Source: Rhizobium sp. Q54 (GTDB lineage: Bacteria > Pseudomonadota > Alphaproteobacteria > UBA2966 > CAIVPW01). From it: a stretch of 64,000 nucleotides of DNA. Below, one piece after another: positions 43,842 through 52,432 of this stretch. The first letter of the stretch is position 1, and each line of letters begins with the position of its first letter. The stretch lies in NCBI GenBank assembly GCA_945947575.1, contig CAMEYM010000011.1, positions 1-64,000 on the forward strand, in the 5' to 3' direction. Below the pieces are notes generated by a model. It worked only from the letters and a program-made list of their open reading frames with translations, did no database searches and was not told the DNA's origin. Made by a program: the position numbers and the translations under genes.

Positions 43842-45008
43842 TCATTCGTCCTCGCCGTGCCGAAACGGACTGTGCTCCGCCAGCTCTTCCATCTCCGCCT
43901 CGACGTGCGCACGCTCCTGGAGGAGGTACGCCTCCACCGCGGGGCGGAAGGCGGGGTCAGCGATCCAGTGGGCGGAATTGGTGCGGACCGGCAGGTAGCC
44001 GCGCGCCAGCTTGTGCGGTCCCTGGGCGCCGGCCTCGACGCGGGCGAGCTTGTGCTCGATGGCGTAGTCGATGGCCCGGTAGTAGCAGACCTCGAAATGC
44101 AACGAGCGCTGGTACTCGGTGCAGCCCCAGTAGCGCCCGTACAGACAATCCGTGCCGCGCAGGTTGAGCGCGCCGGCGATCGCCGCGCCATCCTTGAACG
44201 CCATCACCAGCACGACGTCGTCGGCCATTCGCTCGCCGAGCAGGTGGAAGAACTTGCGGTTGAGGTACGGCCGGCCCCACTTGCGGCTGCCGGTGTCCAT
44301 ATAGAACGCGAAGAACGCGTCCCAGTGCGCCGCGGTGATGGCGGTCCCGGACAGCGTCTCGATCCGGATGGCGCCGCCGGCCAGCGCCTCCTGCCGCTCC
44401 TTCTTCACCGCCTTGCGCTTGCGCGAGGCGAGGTCGGCCAGGAACGCGTCGAACGTGTCGTAGCAGCGGTTGGACCAATGGAATTGTTCGCCGGCGCGGG
44501 CACTGAGCCCGCGCGCCGTCATCAACCGCAGCTCGGCCTCGGTGCAGAAATTGACGTGCAACGACGAGAGTCGCAGCCGTTCGGTCTCCGCAAGGAGCGC
44601 GTCGACCAGGCGACACTGCATCTCCACGGTATCTGGTCCCGGCCGCACCAACAGGCGCGGTCCGGTTACGGGTGTGAACGGCACGGCGACCAGCAGCTTT
44701 GGGTAGTACTTGCCGCCGGCGCGCTCGTAGGCCTCGGCCCAGCCGTGGTCGAATACGTACTCGCCATTGGAATTGTCCTTGCGGTAGGCGGGCGCGGCGG
44801 CGACCAGGTGGCCGCCCGCGTCCTCGAGAACGACGTGATGCGGCGTCCATCCTGTGCGCCCGCCGACGCTGCTGCTGTCTTCGGCGCAACGCAGGAAGCG
44901 GTGGCGCACGAACGGATTGTCGGCGCCCGCGCAGGCATTCCAGTCGTCTTCGTTCACCTCGGCAATTCGAGCCACGACGCGGGCGCGAACTGCGTCGTGC
45001 GAAGGCAC
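43842..45008 (-). CDS. GNAT/FemAB-like acyltransferase family protein (DUF482-like)
   Basis: A 388 aa cytosolic protein with a GTG start. NPFVRHRFLRCAEDSSSVGGRTGW and YVFDHGWAEAYERAGGKYYPKLLVAVPFTPVTGPRLL match the COG3146 peptidogalycan-biosysnthesis-like family, related to FemAB and GNAT acyltransferases. SRKRKAVKKERQEAL and the C-terminal CYYRAIDYAIEHKLARVEAGAQGPHKLARGY are conserved in it. Many genomes label it an N-acyltransferase; its acceptor is unknown. It is downstream of the RidA gene on the same strand, across an 84 nt GC-rich spacer with hairpins. Confidence 0.82.
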   Translation of the reverse strand: MPSHDAVRARVVARIAEVNEDDWNACAGADNPFVRHRFLRCAEDSSSVGGRTGWTPHHVVLEDAGGHLVAAAPAYRKDNSNGEYVFDHGWAEAYERAGGKYYPKLLVAVPFTPVTGPRLLVRPGPDTVEMQCRLVDALLAETERLRLSSLHVNFCTEAELRLMTARGLSARAGEQFHWSNRCYDTFDAFLADLASRKRKAVKKERQEALAGGAIRIETLSGTAITAAHWDAFFAFYMDTGSRKWGRPYLNRKFFHLLGERMADDVVLVMAFKDGAAIAGALNLRGTDCLYGRYWGCTEYQRSLHFEVCYYRAIDYAIEHKLARVEAGAQGPHKLARGYLPVRTNSAHWIADPAFRPAVEAYLLQERAHVEAEMEELAEHSPFRHGEDE

Positions 45009-45092
45009 GCTAGCGGGCCGTCGGCGCGTCGGGCGGATAGCCCGCCGGGCGGGCGGAGCCCGCAGGGACGCGCGCCGCAGGCGCGTCGCCCA

Positions 45093-45560
45093 TCAAGAAA
45101 GCTCGAAGATCGCGTCGACCTCGATGGATGCGTCGAGGGGCAGGGAGTCGGTCCCCACCGCAAAGCGCGAATGGCGTCCGGCTTCGCCGAACACGTCGGC
45201 CATCAGGTCGGAGGCGCCGTTGAGCACCTGGGGGTGCTCCTTGAACCCGGAGACCGCGTTCACGAAGCCGCCGAGCTTGATGCAGCGGCGCACGCGATCG
45301 AGGTCGCCGTCGGCGGCCGCCTTGACCTGGCTCAGGATGTTGATGGCGCACAGGCGCGCCGCACGCTTGGCGTCATCGACGCTGACCTTGTCGCCGACCT
45401 TGCCGGTGAACTGCAGAGTGCCGCCTTCGGTGGGCAACTGGCCGGAGATGAACACCAGCGCTCCGGAATGGACGAAGGGGACATAGTTCGCCACGGCACG
45501 CGCCGGCGGCGGCAACGTGACACCCAGCTCGCGCAAACGCGCATCGATCTTACCGGCCAC
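45093..45560 (-). CDS. RidA/YjgF-family protein
   Basis: A 155 aa member of the RidA/YER057c family, which hydrolyses reactive enamine/imine intermediates. VPFVHSGALVFISGQLPTEGGTLQFTGKVG and the INILSQVKAAADGDLDRV segment are typical, though the family's catalytic Arg position reads GEAGRHSRFAVGTDSLPLDASIEVDAIFE, where SR is plausible. The start is the GTG at 45560, 6 nt after GGGAGG. Likely cotranscribed with the downstream GNAT-like gene. Confidence 0.88.
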   Translation of the reverse strand: MAGKIDARLRELGVTLPPPARAVANYVPFVHSGALVFISGQLPTEGGTLQFTGKVGDKVSVDDAKRAARLCAINILSQVKAAADGDLDRVRRCIKLGGFVNAVSGFKEHPQVLNGASDLMADVFGEAGRHSRFAVGTDSLPLDASIEVDAIFELS

Positions 45561-45612
45561 GCCCACCTCCCGATTGGCCCGACCGGATCGGTGGGCGCCC
45601 AAGGTTCGAAGC

Positions 45613-45771
45613 TTAGCGAGGGAACGGGGAAGGTGCCAGCGACGGCTCTAGGTCCCCGATTACGCCCTCCGCAACACGGCGCATCGCCTGCGCGCGTTCG
45701 CGCCACCGCTCAGCCTGATCCACGTCGTTCTTGGGGTTCCGGCGCGCACTAATGCGCACGCAACGCCCCAC
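45613..45771 (-). CDS. Possible short ORF between GGDEF and RidA genes
   Basis: An open frame on the reverse strand, too short for the ORF track, from a GTG at 45771 to TAA at 45613 (about 52 aa; a GTG at 45723 would give 36 aa). The protein would be basic and include DQAERWRERAQAMRRVAEGV, an amphipathic helix. No family is recognised and no ribosome-binding site is clear. Otherwise the 292 bp between RidA and the GGDEF gene holds nothing obvious. Confidence 0.25.
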   Translation of the reverse strand: MGRCVRISARRNPKNDVDQAERWRERAQAMRRVAEGVIGDLEPSLAPSPFPR

Positions 45772-45852
45772 ATAGGCGTGGTGCGCCGGGCGGCATGCTT
45801 GGACGGGCGCGTTGACCCCTGCGACACTCCGTCGCGAGGGGAGGACAGCAGG

Positions 45853-46563
45853 CTAGCTGGCGAGCCGGCTGTAACGCAGACCACGGCTGCGCTTCTGACG
45901 ATAGAGAGCGATCGACGCACGCTGGAACAGGCCAGCCAGGTCGGTACCCGCCTCGTAGTTGGAGCAGCCGATGCTGGCTTCCACGGCAATGCGGTCGCCA
46001 TCAACTTCGATGGTCGTCTCTCGCATCAGGGTCTGCAGGTGCCGGGCACGATAGACGCCTTCGCGCGGGCTGGTGTGGGCCAGCAGGACGGCGAACTGGT
46101 CGCCGGCCAGACGCGCGACGAAGTCGGTGTTGCGCACGTTCTGCATCAGCACTTCGGCCAGCGCGCGCAACAGTTCGTCGCCGGCGGAGTGGCCGTAGCG
46201 GTCATTCATGTCCTTGAAGCGGTCGACGTCGAACAGCACCAGCACGCCGGTGTCGCCGTGCCGGTTGGCGCCGTGCAGGATCTCGCGCAGGCGCTCCTCG
46301 AGCGCGCGGCGGTTCGGGATGGCGGTAAGAAAATCGGTGCGGGCGAGGGCGGTCAGGCTCTCGATGTGCTCCTCGAGCACGGCCATGCGCTCTTCGCTGC
46401 CTTTGACCAGGGTGAGAGCGCGCTCCAGAAGGGCGAGCTGGCGGGTCTGCTCTTCCCGCGACATCGTGGGATGGCGGCAGATGGCGTTGACGATCTGTCC
46501 CGCCAAGATGCCCATTCGCGTCTGCTGGTCCGCGTCGGCTTGCCGAACTGCACTCGCACCCAT
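45853..46563 (-). CDS. GGDEF-domain protein with degenerate active site
   Basis: A 236 aa cytosolic protein: a helical N-terminal region (about 1-75) leading into a GGDEF domain with DFLTAIPNRRALEERLRE and VLFDVDRFKDMNDRYGHSAGDELLRALA. The signature site reads AGDQF instead of GGDEF/GGEEF, losing the catalytic Glu, so cyclic-di-GMP synthesis is doubtful. The inhibitory-site motif RxxD is kept as RNTD just before it. It may be a c-di-GMP receptor. The ATG at 46563 is preferred, with AGGTGGGG upstream. Confidence 0.88.
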   Translation of the reverse strand: MGASAVRQADADQQTRMGILAGQIVNAICRHPTMSREEQTRQLALLERALTLVKGSEERMAVLEEHIESLTALARTDFLTAIPNRRALEERLREILHGANRHGDTGVLVLFDVDRFKDMNDRYGHSAGDELLRALAEVLMQNVRNTDFVARLAGDQFAVLLAHTSPREGVYRARHLQTLMRETTIEVDGDRIAVEASIGCSNYEAGTDLAGLFQRASIALYRQKRSRGLRYSRLAS

Positions 46564-46687
46564 GGAACTACCCCACCTTCGCTGCTCTTCACCGGCGGCG
46601 CACACGGTCCGCCTGGGCTCCGATCAGCACGTGCCGTGCCATGAAATCCTTTTACCGATCAGTGGTTTACCAACAGTGAATCGGGCA

Positions 46688-46709
46688 GCTTCTGCCGCCC
46701 GGCAGAAGC
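46688..46709. promoter_or_regulatory. Perfect 10 bp palindrome in the GGDEF-eipB divergent region
   Basis: GCTTCTGCCG pairs with CGGCAGAAGC around two bases. It is central in the 207 bp between two divergent genes, with a smaller GGGGCC/GGCCCC repeat at 46729-46747. No T-run follows on either strand, so an operator or RNA structure is more likely than a terminator. Confidence 0.4.
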
Positions 46710-46770
46710 GTCCCAGCGCCTCTCGCCGGGGGCCGCGCGCCGGCCCCGAATCCTCGCTATGGTTGCGCCC

Positions 46771-47544
46771 ATGACTCGCGCGGCCTGGGCATTGCTCGTT
46801 GGTTTGCTCGTGGCGATGCCGGCGGTGGCCGCCGAGTTGTTGCCGCATCGCGCCACCTTTACGCTGTCGCTGCGCCCGGGCGGCACGCCAGGCATCCTGG
46901 GCGTCATCGGACGCATCGCCTTCGCCTACGAAGCGGCGTGCGACGGCGCCATCACCCGCCACGCCATGCAGACCTTGATTCGCGACGCCGGCGGCAAGGT
47001 CACCGACTCGCGCGCCACCATGCTGCTGTGGGAGCGCGCCGACGGCGTCGAGATGACCTTCGAGACCACCGCCACCTACGACGAGCGCCCGGATCCCGCC
47101 TATGCCGGCCGCGCCACGCGCGGCGCGACCGTCGGCCTGGTGGCGTACCAGGTGCCCGGCGGCACCTTGCAGATCAGCCCCGGCACCGTCTTCCCGACCG
47201 AGCATTCGCGCGACGTCCTGATGGCGGCGATACGCGGCGAGCGCATGCTGACCCAGGACGTCTTCCAGGGGGGCGGGCCCGCCAACTACATGTCGGTCAC
47301 GGCGGCGATCAGCGATCCGCTGCCGGCGGCGGATGGGACCGATCCCGCGCTCGCCGGCCGGCGCTCGTGGAACGTACGCGAGGCCTATTACCGCCCGGGC
47401 GGTCGCAACGAGCTGCCCGAGCACGAATTCGGCTTTCGTCTCTACGAGGGTGGCGTCATCGACGCCCTCGATCTCGATTTCGGGCCCTTTCGGGTCGTCG
47501 GCAGGCTCACGAATCTCGAGCTGCTGGGGGAGCCGCGCTGCTAG
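46771..47544 (+). CDS. eipB: EipB-like (DUF1849) periplasmic envelope-integrity protein
   Basis: A 257 aa secreted protein with signal peptide MTRAAWALLVGLLVAMPAVA. The mature start ELLPHRATFTLSLRPGG is typical of DUF1849/EipB, a spiral beta-barrel periplasmic protein needed for envelope stability in Brucella. Cys57 in ACDGA and the last residue Cys257 correspond to the pair known to form a disulfide in EipB. The ATG at 46759 is an alternative start. It is divergent from the GGDEF gene and 93 nt upstream of the pentapeptide gene. Confidence 0.85.
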   Translation: MTRAAWALLVGLLVAMPAVAAELLPHRATFTLSLRPGGTPGILGVIGRIAFAYEAACDGAITRHAMQTLIRDAGGKVTDSRATMLLWERADGVEMTFETTATYDERPDPAYAGRATRGATVGLVAYQVPGGTLQISPGTVFPTEHSRDVLMAAIRGERMLTQDVFQGGGPANYMSVTAAISDPLPAADGTDPALAGRRSWNVREAYYRPGGRNELPEHEFGFRLYEGGVIDALDLDFGPFRVVGRLTNLELLGEPRC

Positions 47545-47637
47545 AGGGGCGGCGCTCGGCGGTCGACCTGCTTGTTTCGGTTCGCGGTGAGGCCAACGTA
47601 GTGCTACGCCTGTGACAGAGCCTGGGGGGGACGGGTC

Positions 47638-48792
47638 GTGACGCCGCGTGAGCTCGTCGATATCCTGCGCAAGCATGAGCGCTACGTGCGCCGTCAGAAC
47701 GACGGCGCGCGCGCCGACCTGCGCGGCCAGGACCTCTCGGGCTTGCGCCTGCCTGGCCTCAAGCTGCAGGACGCGACTCTATCCGGCACGGACTTCCACA
47801 ACTCCGACATCAGCCAGGGCGACTTCAGTGGTGCCGACCTCTATGGCGCCAACCTGGAGAAAGCCGTGGCGAGCGGCGCCAACTTCGAGCGCGCCGACAT
47901 GCGCGGCATCCGTCTGCGCGGCAGTCTGCTCCACAATGCGCGCATGCGCGGCGCCGACTTGCGCCCAGGCCTGGTGCGCGGTTCCAACGACCTGCAGACC
48001 GCGGACCTCTCCGACACCAACCTCGATCAGTCCAACTTCGAGAAGGCGAAGATGGACAACGCCAAATTGCGCCATGCGTCACTCAAGGAAGCGAACCTCA
48101 AGAAGGCCATGCTGCCAAACTCCGACCTGCGCGGCGCCGACCTGACGGGCGCCGACCTGCGCTCGGCGTTCCTGAGCGGCGCCGACCTTGCCGGCGCCAA
48201 CCTGACCGGAGCCAACATCGGCCAGGCCAAGCTGAATGGCGCGCGCCTGATCGGCGCCATCCTGGTCGGCGTCGACCTGCACGCCGCCGACCTGCGCGAG
48301 GCCGTAGGTCTCGGCATCGCCAAGCTGCCGCCCGACATCCAGAAAACCGTCCGCGACCACGTCGTGTGGTCCGAATCCGGTGGCACCCACGGCAACCGCG
48401 CCGTCCTCGAATTTGCCGATCTGCACGGAGCCGACCTCGCCGGCATCTACCTCAGCGGCGCTGGCATGAAGGGCGTCAACCTGTCGAATGCCGTGCTGAC
48501 CGGGGCGCAGTTCGTGTTGACCGACTTGCGCGAGGCCAACCTGATGAATTGCGACCTGCGCCGCGCCGATCTGTCTGGCGCCCAAATGACTTGCGCCAAC
48601 CTGGGGCGCGCCAAGCTCGCCTACGCGATCCTCAAACCGGTCGAGCTGCGCGACCCCAAAGGCAATCTCACCGGCAAGATGGCGGCGACCAACGTGCGTG
48701 GCTGCAACTTCTTCGAGGCCGACGTGAACCACGTCGACTGGTCGGAGGCCATCGGCGCCGAAGGCATCGGCATGACCAAGGGTGGCAGCTAG
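47638..48792 (+). CDS. Pentapeptide-repeat protein
   Basis: A 384 aa protein with a GTG start. After a short helix (PRELVDILRKHERYVRRQ), most of the protein is A(D/N)LxX pentapeptide repeats forming a right-handed beta-helix, in two blocks (about 24-222 and 258-330). Between them is a conserved-looking non-repeat segment with LPPDIQKTVRDHVVWSESGG. There is no signal peptide. Some family members mimic DNA and bind gyrase; nothing here shows that. Its role is unknown. It ends 19 nt before the convergent ROK kinase gene. Confidence 0.92.
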   Translation: MTPRELVDILRKHERYVRRQNDGARADLRGQDLSGLRLPGLKLQDATLSGTDFHNSDISQGDFSGADLYGANLEKAVASGANFERADMRGIRLRGSLLHNARMRGADLRPGLVRGSNDLQTADLSDTNLDQSNFEKAKMDNAKLRHASLKEANLKKAMLPNSDLRGADLTGADLRSAFLSGADLAGANLTGANIGQAKLNGARLIGAILVGVDLHAADLREAVGLGIAKLPPDIQKTVRDHVVWSESGGTHGNRAVLEFADLHGADLAGIYLSGAGMKGVNLSNAVLTGAQFVLTDLREANLMNCDLRRADLSGAQMTCANLGRAKLAYAILKPVELRDPKGNLTGKMAATNVRGCNFFEADVNHVDWSEAIGAEGIGMTKGGS

Positions 48793-48811
48793 GCGCCGCC
48801 CTTCCCAGGGA

Positions 48812-49717
48812 TCAAGGCTCCCACAACCAGGCCGCACCGCGCACGCCACTGGAGTCGCCGTGGCGGTTGCGCCGCAGGGGCGTCGTGACGGTGTCTGAGA
48901 AGACGTACTCGCCCCACAGCTTCGGCACCGCCTCGTAGAGCGCGGCGACGTTCGACACGCCGCCTCCCAGCACGATGACGTCCGGATCGAGCACGTTGAT
49001 GACGCTCGCCAGCGCCTTCGCCATGCGGCGCGCGTAGCGTCCAATAACCTCCATCGCGGCACCCTCGCCGGCGCCCGCCGCGGCAGCGATTTCGTTCGGG
49101 TTCGACTCGCGTCCCGTCGCGCGCCGGAAATCTGCCATGAGGCCAGGGCCCGATAGGAACGTCTCGATGCAGCCGCGCTTGCCGCAGTAGCAGTCCGGTC
49201 CCGCCGTCTCCTCGGGTGTGGGCCAGGGCAGGGGGTTGTGCCCCCATTCGCCGGCCACCGAATTCGGACCGGTCAAGACCCGGCCGCCTACGACGATGCC
49301 GCCCCCGGTGCCCGTGCCGATGATCACGCCGAACACCACCTCGCAGCCGGCGCCGGCGCCGTCCACCGCCTCCGACAGGGCAAAGCAGTTGGCGTCGTTG
49401 GCGACACGCACGCGCCGCCCCAGCGCCGTTGCCAAATCCTTGTCGAGCGGATGGCCGATCAGGTTGGTCGAATTGGCGTTCTTCACCCGTCCGCTGGCCG
49501 GCGAGATGGTGCCGGGAATGGCGATGCCGACCGGGACCGCATCGCCGACGCCCGCTTCCCGGGCGAGCTGCGCCACCAGAGCGGCGATGGCGCGCACGGT
49601 AGCGTCGTAGCTCTCGCGCGGCGTCGGCACGCGGCGCCGCACAAGCTCGCGGCCGTCGTCGCCGAGGACCAGCCCCTCGATCTTGGTTCCGCCTAGGTCA
49701 ATGCCCAATCTCGGCAT
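48812..49717 (-). CDS. ROK-family sugar kinase
   Basis: A 301 aa cytosolic kinase of the ROK family. LGIDLGGTKIEGLVLGDDG is the ATP-binding phosphate motif, GTGTGGGIVVGGRVLTG the second, and the zinc site is CYCGKRGCIE preceded by the GEWGHN active-site stretch. Features fit a Mak-like fructokinase (ATP plus fructose to fructose-6-phosphate), but substrate cannot be assigned by eye. It lies 14 nt after the DUF3572 gene on the same strand. Confidence 0.92.
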   Translation of the reverse strand: MPRLGIDLGGTKIEGLVLGDDGRELVRRRVPTPRESYDATVRAIAALVAQLAREAGVGDAVPVGIAIPGTISPASGRVKNANSTNLIGHPLDKDLATALGRRVRVANDANCFALSEAVDGAGAGCEVVFGVIIGTGTGGGIVVGGRVLTGPNSVAGEWGHNPLPWPTPEETAGPDCYCGKRGCIETFLSGPGLMADFRRATGRESNPNEIAAAAGAGEGAAMEVIGRYARRMAKALASVINVLDPDVIVLGGGVSNVAALYEAVPKLWGEYVFSDTVTTPLRRNRHGDSSGVRGAAWLWEP

Positions 49718-49731
49718 CTATCGTCGCGGCA

Positions 49732-50043
49732 TCAGTCCCGCGGCATGAAGCCCGGCAGCTTGGCACGCGCGCGGGCCGGCCACTCGGGCGGGCAGTTCAC
49801 CCCGCCGCAAAAGCGCAGCAGCAGGGCCTCGTCGGCCAACACGAAATCGAGCACTGCGCCCAGGATCATGGGGTCATCGGGCCGCTCGCGCAGCTCGTCC
49901 GGCCCCAGCCCGGTTGTACCCAGAAATCGGCCCAAAACCTCATCGTCGCCCGCAACGAAGCCCAAGGCCTGTATCGCCAAAGTTGTGGCCTCTTCGGCCC
50001 CCAAGGTCCTTAGCGGGCGCTTCGCTTGGCGGGTGGGAATCAA
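49732..50043 (-). CDS. DUF3572 protein
   Basis: A small 103 aa protein with a TTG start preceded by [66 protein letters not shown] is the DUF3572 signature, of unknown function and largely alphaproteobacterial. In rhizobia this gene sits just upstream of divK-pleD; here it is divergent from pleD with no divK between. Likely cotranscribed with the ROK kinase. Confidence 0.88.
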   Translation of the reverse strand: MIPTRQAKRPLRTLGAEEATTLAIQALGFVAGDDEVLGRFLGTTGLGPDELRERPDDPMILGAVLDFVLADEALLLRFCGGVNCPPEWPARARAKLPGFMPRD

Positions 50044-50181
50044 GGTGGTACACCCTCGGTTGCTCGCGGGCGGGGCAACATCCGCCGCTCGTCCGGATCG
50101 GTTGCACCATGCAGGGTCTTGTCGCGGCGCTCAAGTCGCCCCAGCGCTTCCGCCCCTCCTCGCGGAACAACTAGCCGCCCC

Positions 50182-51561
50182 ATGCCGGCGCGCGTACTCG
50201 TTGTAGACGACATCCTGCCGAACGTGCGCGTGCTGGAGGCAAAGCTCAGCGCTGAGTACTTCGACGTGGTCACGGCGATGAGCGGCCAGCAGGCCCTCGA
50301 CGCCATCGCCGCGATGCCGCCGGACATCGTTCTTCTCGACGTAATGATGCCGGAAATGGACGGGTTCGATGTCGCGCGCCGCATCAAGGGCGACACCCAC
50401 ACGGCGCACATCCCGATCATCATGGTCACGGCCCTGTCCGAGCCGGCCGAGCGCGTGCGCGGCCTGGAAGCGGGCGCCGATGACTTTCTGACCAAGCCCG
50501 TCAACGACCTGCAGCTATTCGCGCGCGTGCGCTCACTGGTGCGCCTCAAGCAGACCATGGACGAGCTGCGCCTGCGCGAGGAAACCTCGACCCAGCTCGG
50601 CGTGCTCGACCCCATGCCGGTCAACGAGGACGGCGCCAAGGCGCAGGTTCTGGTCGTGGAAGACGTCGCCACTGACGCCGGCGCGATCTCGTCGGCATTG
50701 CGCGACATCGCCGACGTGAAGGTCGAAGGCGACCCCCAGCGCGCTATGGACGTTGCCAGCGTCGGCGACCTCGACCTCATCATGGTCAGCCTGCGCCTGC
50801 GCGGCGCCGACGGCCTGCGCCTGTGCTCGCAGCTGCGCACCATGGCCTCGACCCGGCACTCGGTCGTGCTCGCTATGATCGAGGCCTCCGACACGCCGCA
50901 GCTCGTGCGCGCCCTCGAGATGGGCGTCGCCGACTACATCGTGAAGCCGCTCGACCGCGCCGAGCTGATCGCGCGGGCGCGCAGCCAGATCCGCCGCAAG
51001 CGCTACCAGGACCGCCTGCGCCTGTCGTACCAGATGAGCATCGCCATGGCGGTGACCGACGTGCTCACCGGCCTGCACAACCGCCGCTATCTCACCGGCC
51101 ACTTGGACAATCTGGTCGGGCGCTCCAACGCGGGCGGCAAGCCGACGTCGCTGATGATGCTCGACATCGATTTCTTCAAGAAGGTCAACGACACCTACGG
51201 CCACGCCGCCGGCGACGACGTCCTCAAGGAATTCGCCAACCGCCTGCGCCGCGGTCTGCGCGGCATCGATCTGGCCGGTCGCTTCGGTGGCGAGGAGTTC
51301 GTCGTGGCGATGCCCGACACCGACGCCGAGGCTGCCCGGATGGTCGCCGAACGCTTGCGCAAGTTCATCGCCGAGGAACCGTTCCCGATCCAGAACGGCG
51401 CCCAGCGCCTGGCGGTGACCGCCAGCATCGGCGTCACCACCTCGCGGCCGCCTGACAAGGCCAAGGACATGCTGGAGCGGGCCGACCAGGCCCTCTATGC
51501 CGCCAAGCACGCCGGCCGCAACCGCGTCGTCGCCGATGTCGCCGTCCCAGCGACCGCCTGA
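50182..51561 (+). CDS. pleD: Response regulator diguanylate cyclase PleD
   Basis: PleD, 459 aa: two receiver domains then GGDEF. REC1 carries the phospho-acceptor Asp53 in [16 protein letters not shown]2 (about 155-275) looks degenerate, lacking the acceptor aspartate. The GGEEF motif is at residues 369-373 and the RGID inhibitory site lies just before it, so the enzyme should make c-di-GMP when phosphorylated. In Caulobacter PleD controls polar development. The ATG at 50182 is chosen; the longer track start has no REC homology. Confidence 0.95.
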   Translation: MPARVLVVDDILPNVRVLEAKLSAEYFDVVTAMSGQQALDAIAAMPPDIVLLDVMMPEMDGFDVARRIKGDTHTAHIPIIMVTALSEPAERVRGLEAGADDFLTKPVNDLQLFARVRSLVRLKQTMDELRLREETSTQLGVLDPMPVNEDGAKAQVLVVEDVATDAGAISSALRDIADVKVEGDPQRAMDVASVGDLDLIMVSLRLRGADGLRLCSQLRTMASTRHSVVLAMIEASDTPQLVRALEMGVADYIVKPLDRAELIARARSQIRRKRYQDRLRLSYQMSIAMAVTDVLTGLHNRRYLTGHLDNLVGRSNAGGKPTSLMMLDIDFFKKVNDTYGHAAGDDVLKEFANRLRRGLRGIDLAGRFGGEEFVVAMPDTDAEAARMVAERLRKFIAEEPFPIQNGAQRLAVTASIGVTTSRPPDKAKDMLERADQALYAAKHAGRNRVVADVAVPATA

Positions 51562-51616
51562 CAGCCTTCCGCCCACGGGGAAAGGTTGCGGCGAGAGGTC
51601 CGCGAGGATCTCTCGC

Positions 51617-51646
51617 AAAAACGAAAACCCCGCCTCGCGGCGGGGT
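51617..51646 (-). terminator. Intrinsic terminator after rpmG
   Basis: On the reverse strand ACCCCGCC pairs with GGCGGGGT around a 4 nt loop, followed by TTTCGTTTTT. It lies 25 nt after the rpmG stop and may also slow forward transcription from pleD. Confidence 0.85.
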
Positions 51647-51671
51647 CTGGGTCGTTCCGAAGGCCGGGAAC

Positions 51672-51839
51672 CTACTTGATCTTGGATTCCTTGAACTCGA
51701 CGTGCTTGCGCACGACTGGGTCGTACTTCTTCATCGTGAGCTTCTCGGTCTTGGTCTTCGGGTTCTTCTTGGTGACGTAGAAGAAGCCGGTATCGGCCGC
51801 GCTCACCAGCTTGATCTTGACGAAGTTCTTCTTGGCCAT
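51672..51839 (-). CDS. rpmG: 50S ribosomal protein L33
   Basis: L33, 55 aa, zinc-free type. [26 protein letters not shown] and the [18 protein letters not shown] ending are diagnostic; the usual CxxC pairs are absent. The start is the internal ATG at 51839, not the longer track ORF. It is the last gene of the reverse block and has its own terminator. In many alphaproteobacteria rpmG lies near pleD, as here. Confidence 0.97.
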   Translation of the reverse strand: MAKKNFVKIKLVSAADTGFFYVTKKNPKTKTEKLTMKKYDPVVRKHVEFKESKIK

Positions 51840-51943
51840 GGGAAAACCTGGGTTGGCGCGACCTGACGGGTGCGCGAATTGGCGCGAACCATAGCCACCC
51901 AAGCCCTCAAGTCAAGGGCGAGGGGACGGCAGGGCCCGGAATC

Positions 51944-52360
51944 TCAGAATTTCGGCGGGCTGTCCTCGATACCGCCGAAGCCGTGCATATGGACCGCCCA
52001 CTGGTAGGCGATCAGCGCCCCCTTGATGCGCGGCAGCAGCCACAGGGACATGGCAGTCAGCACCGGCAGCCAGATGGCGGCCTGGACCCACAGGGGTGGC
52101 ACCACGGTCTGCTCCATCCACAGCACCCCCGCCACCGTCACGTGGCCGGTAATCAGGATCGTGAAGTAGGCGGGAGCATCGTCGGCGCGCTGGTGGTGGA
52201 GCTCCTCGCCGCAGCTCGGGCAGGTGTCGTTGACCTTGAGGAACCGGCCGAAAATCCGTCCCTCGCCACAGTTCGGGCAGGTCAGGCGAAAACCGCGCTT
52301 GAGCGACTGCCACCGCGCTCGCGGCGGCAGGTCGGCGGAGGTGCGAGTCTCGATGGGCAT
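51944..52360 (-). CDS. DUF983 zinc-ribbon membrane protein
   Basis: A 138 aa DUF983 protein. Near the N-terminus CPNCGEGRIFGRFLKVNDTCPSCGEEL forms a four-cysteine zinc ribbon, followed by two membrane helices (about 65-83 and 92-112). The ATG at 52360 is preferred to an upstream TTG. The family has no firm function; some relatives neighbour cytochrome oxidase genes. Here it is 72 nt downstream of rnr and 104 nt upstream of rpmG. Confidence 0.9.
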   Translation of the reverse strand: MPIETRTSADLPPRARWQSLKRGFRLTCPNCGEGRIFGRFLKVNDTCPSCGEELHHQRADDAPAYFTILITGHVTVAGVLWMEQTVVPPLWVQAAIWLPVLTAMSLWLLPRIKGALIAYQWAVHMHGFGGIEDSPPKF

Positions 52361-52432
52361 CGCCCCCAATATATGGGCTCGTCCCGCTGCCAGGGCAATG
52401 CGGCGAGGGCGCGCGCCTCCGGCGCGGCGGAC

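Noticed and set aside
41402-44167. Forward 921 aa ORF across the TPR genes
   Set aside because: It is antisense to two TPR genes with coherent repeats and start signals, and its translation is low-complexity Arg/Ala-rich sequence typical of a GC-rich shadow frame.
47638-48792. Tandem DNA repeats or CRISPR-like array
   Set aside because: The periodicity comes from coding pentapeptide repeats within one open frame; the DNA copies are not identical and there are no spacers.
51617-51646. Terminator of pleD
   Set aside because: The T-run is on the reverse strand, so it serves rpmG; on the forward strand no T-run follows the stem.
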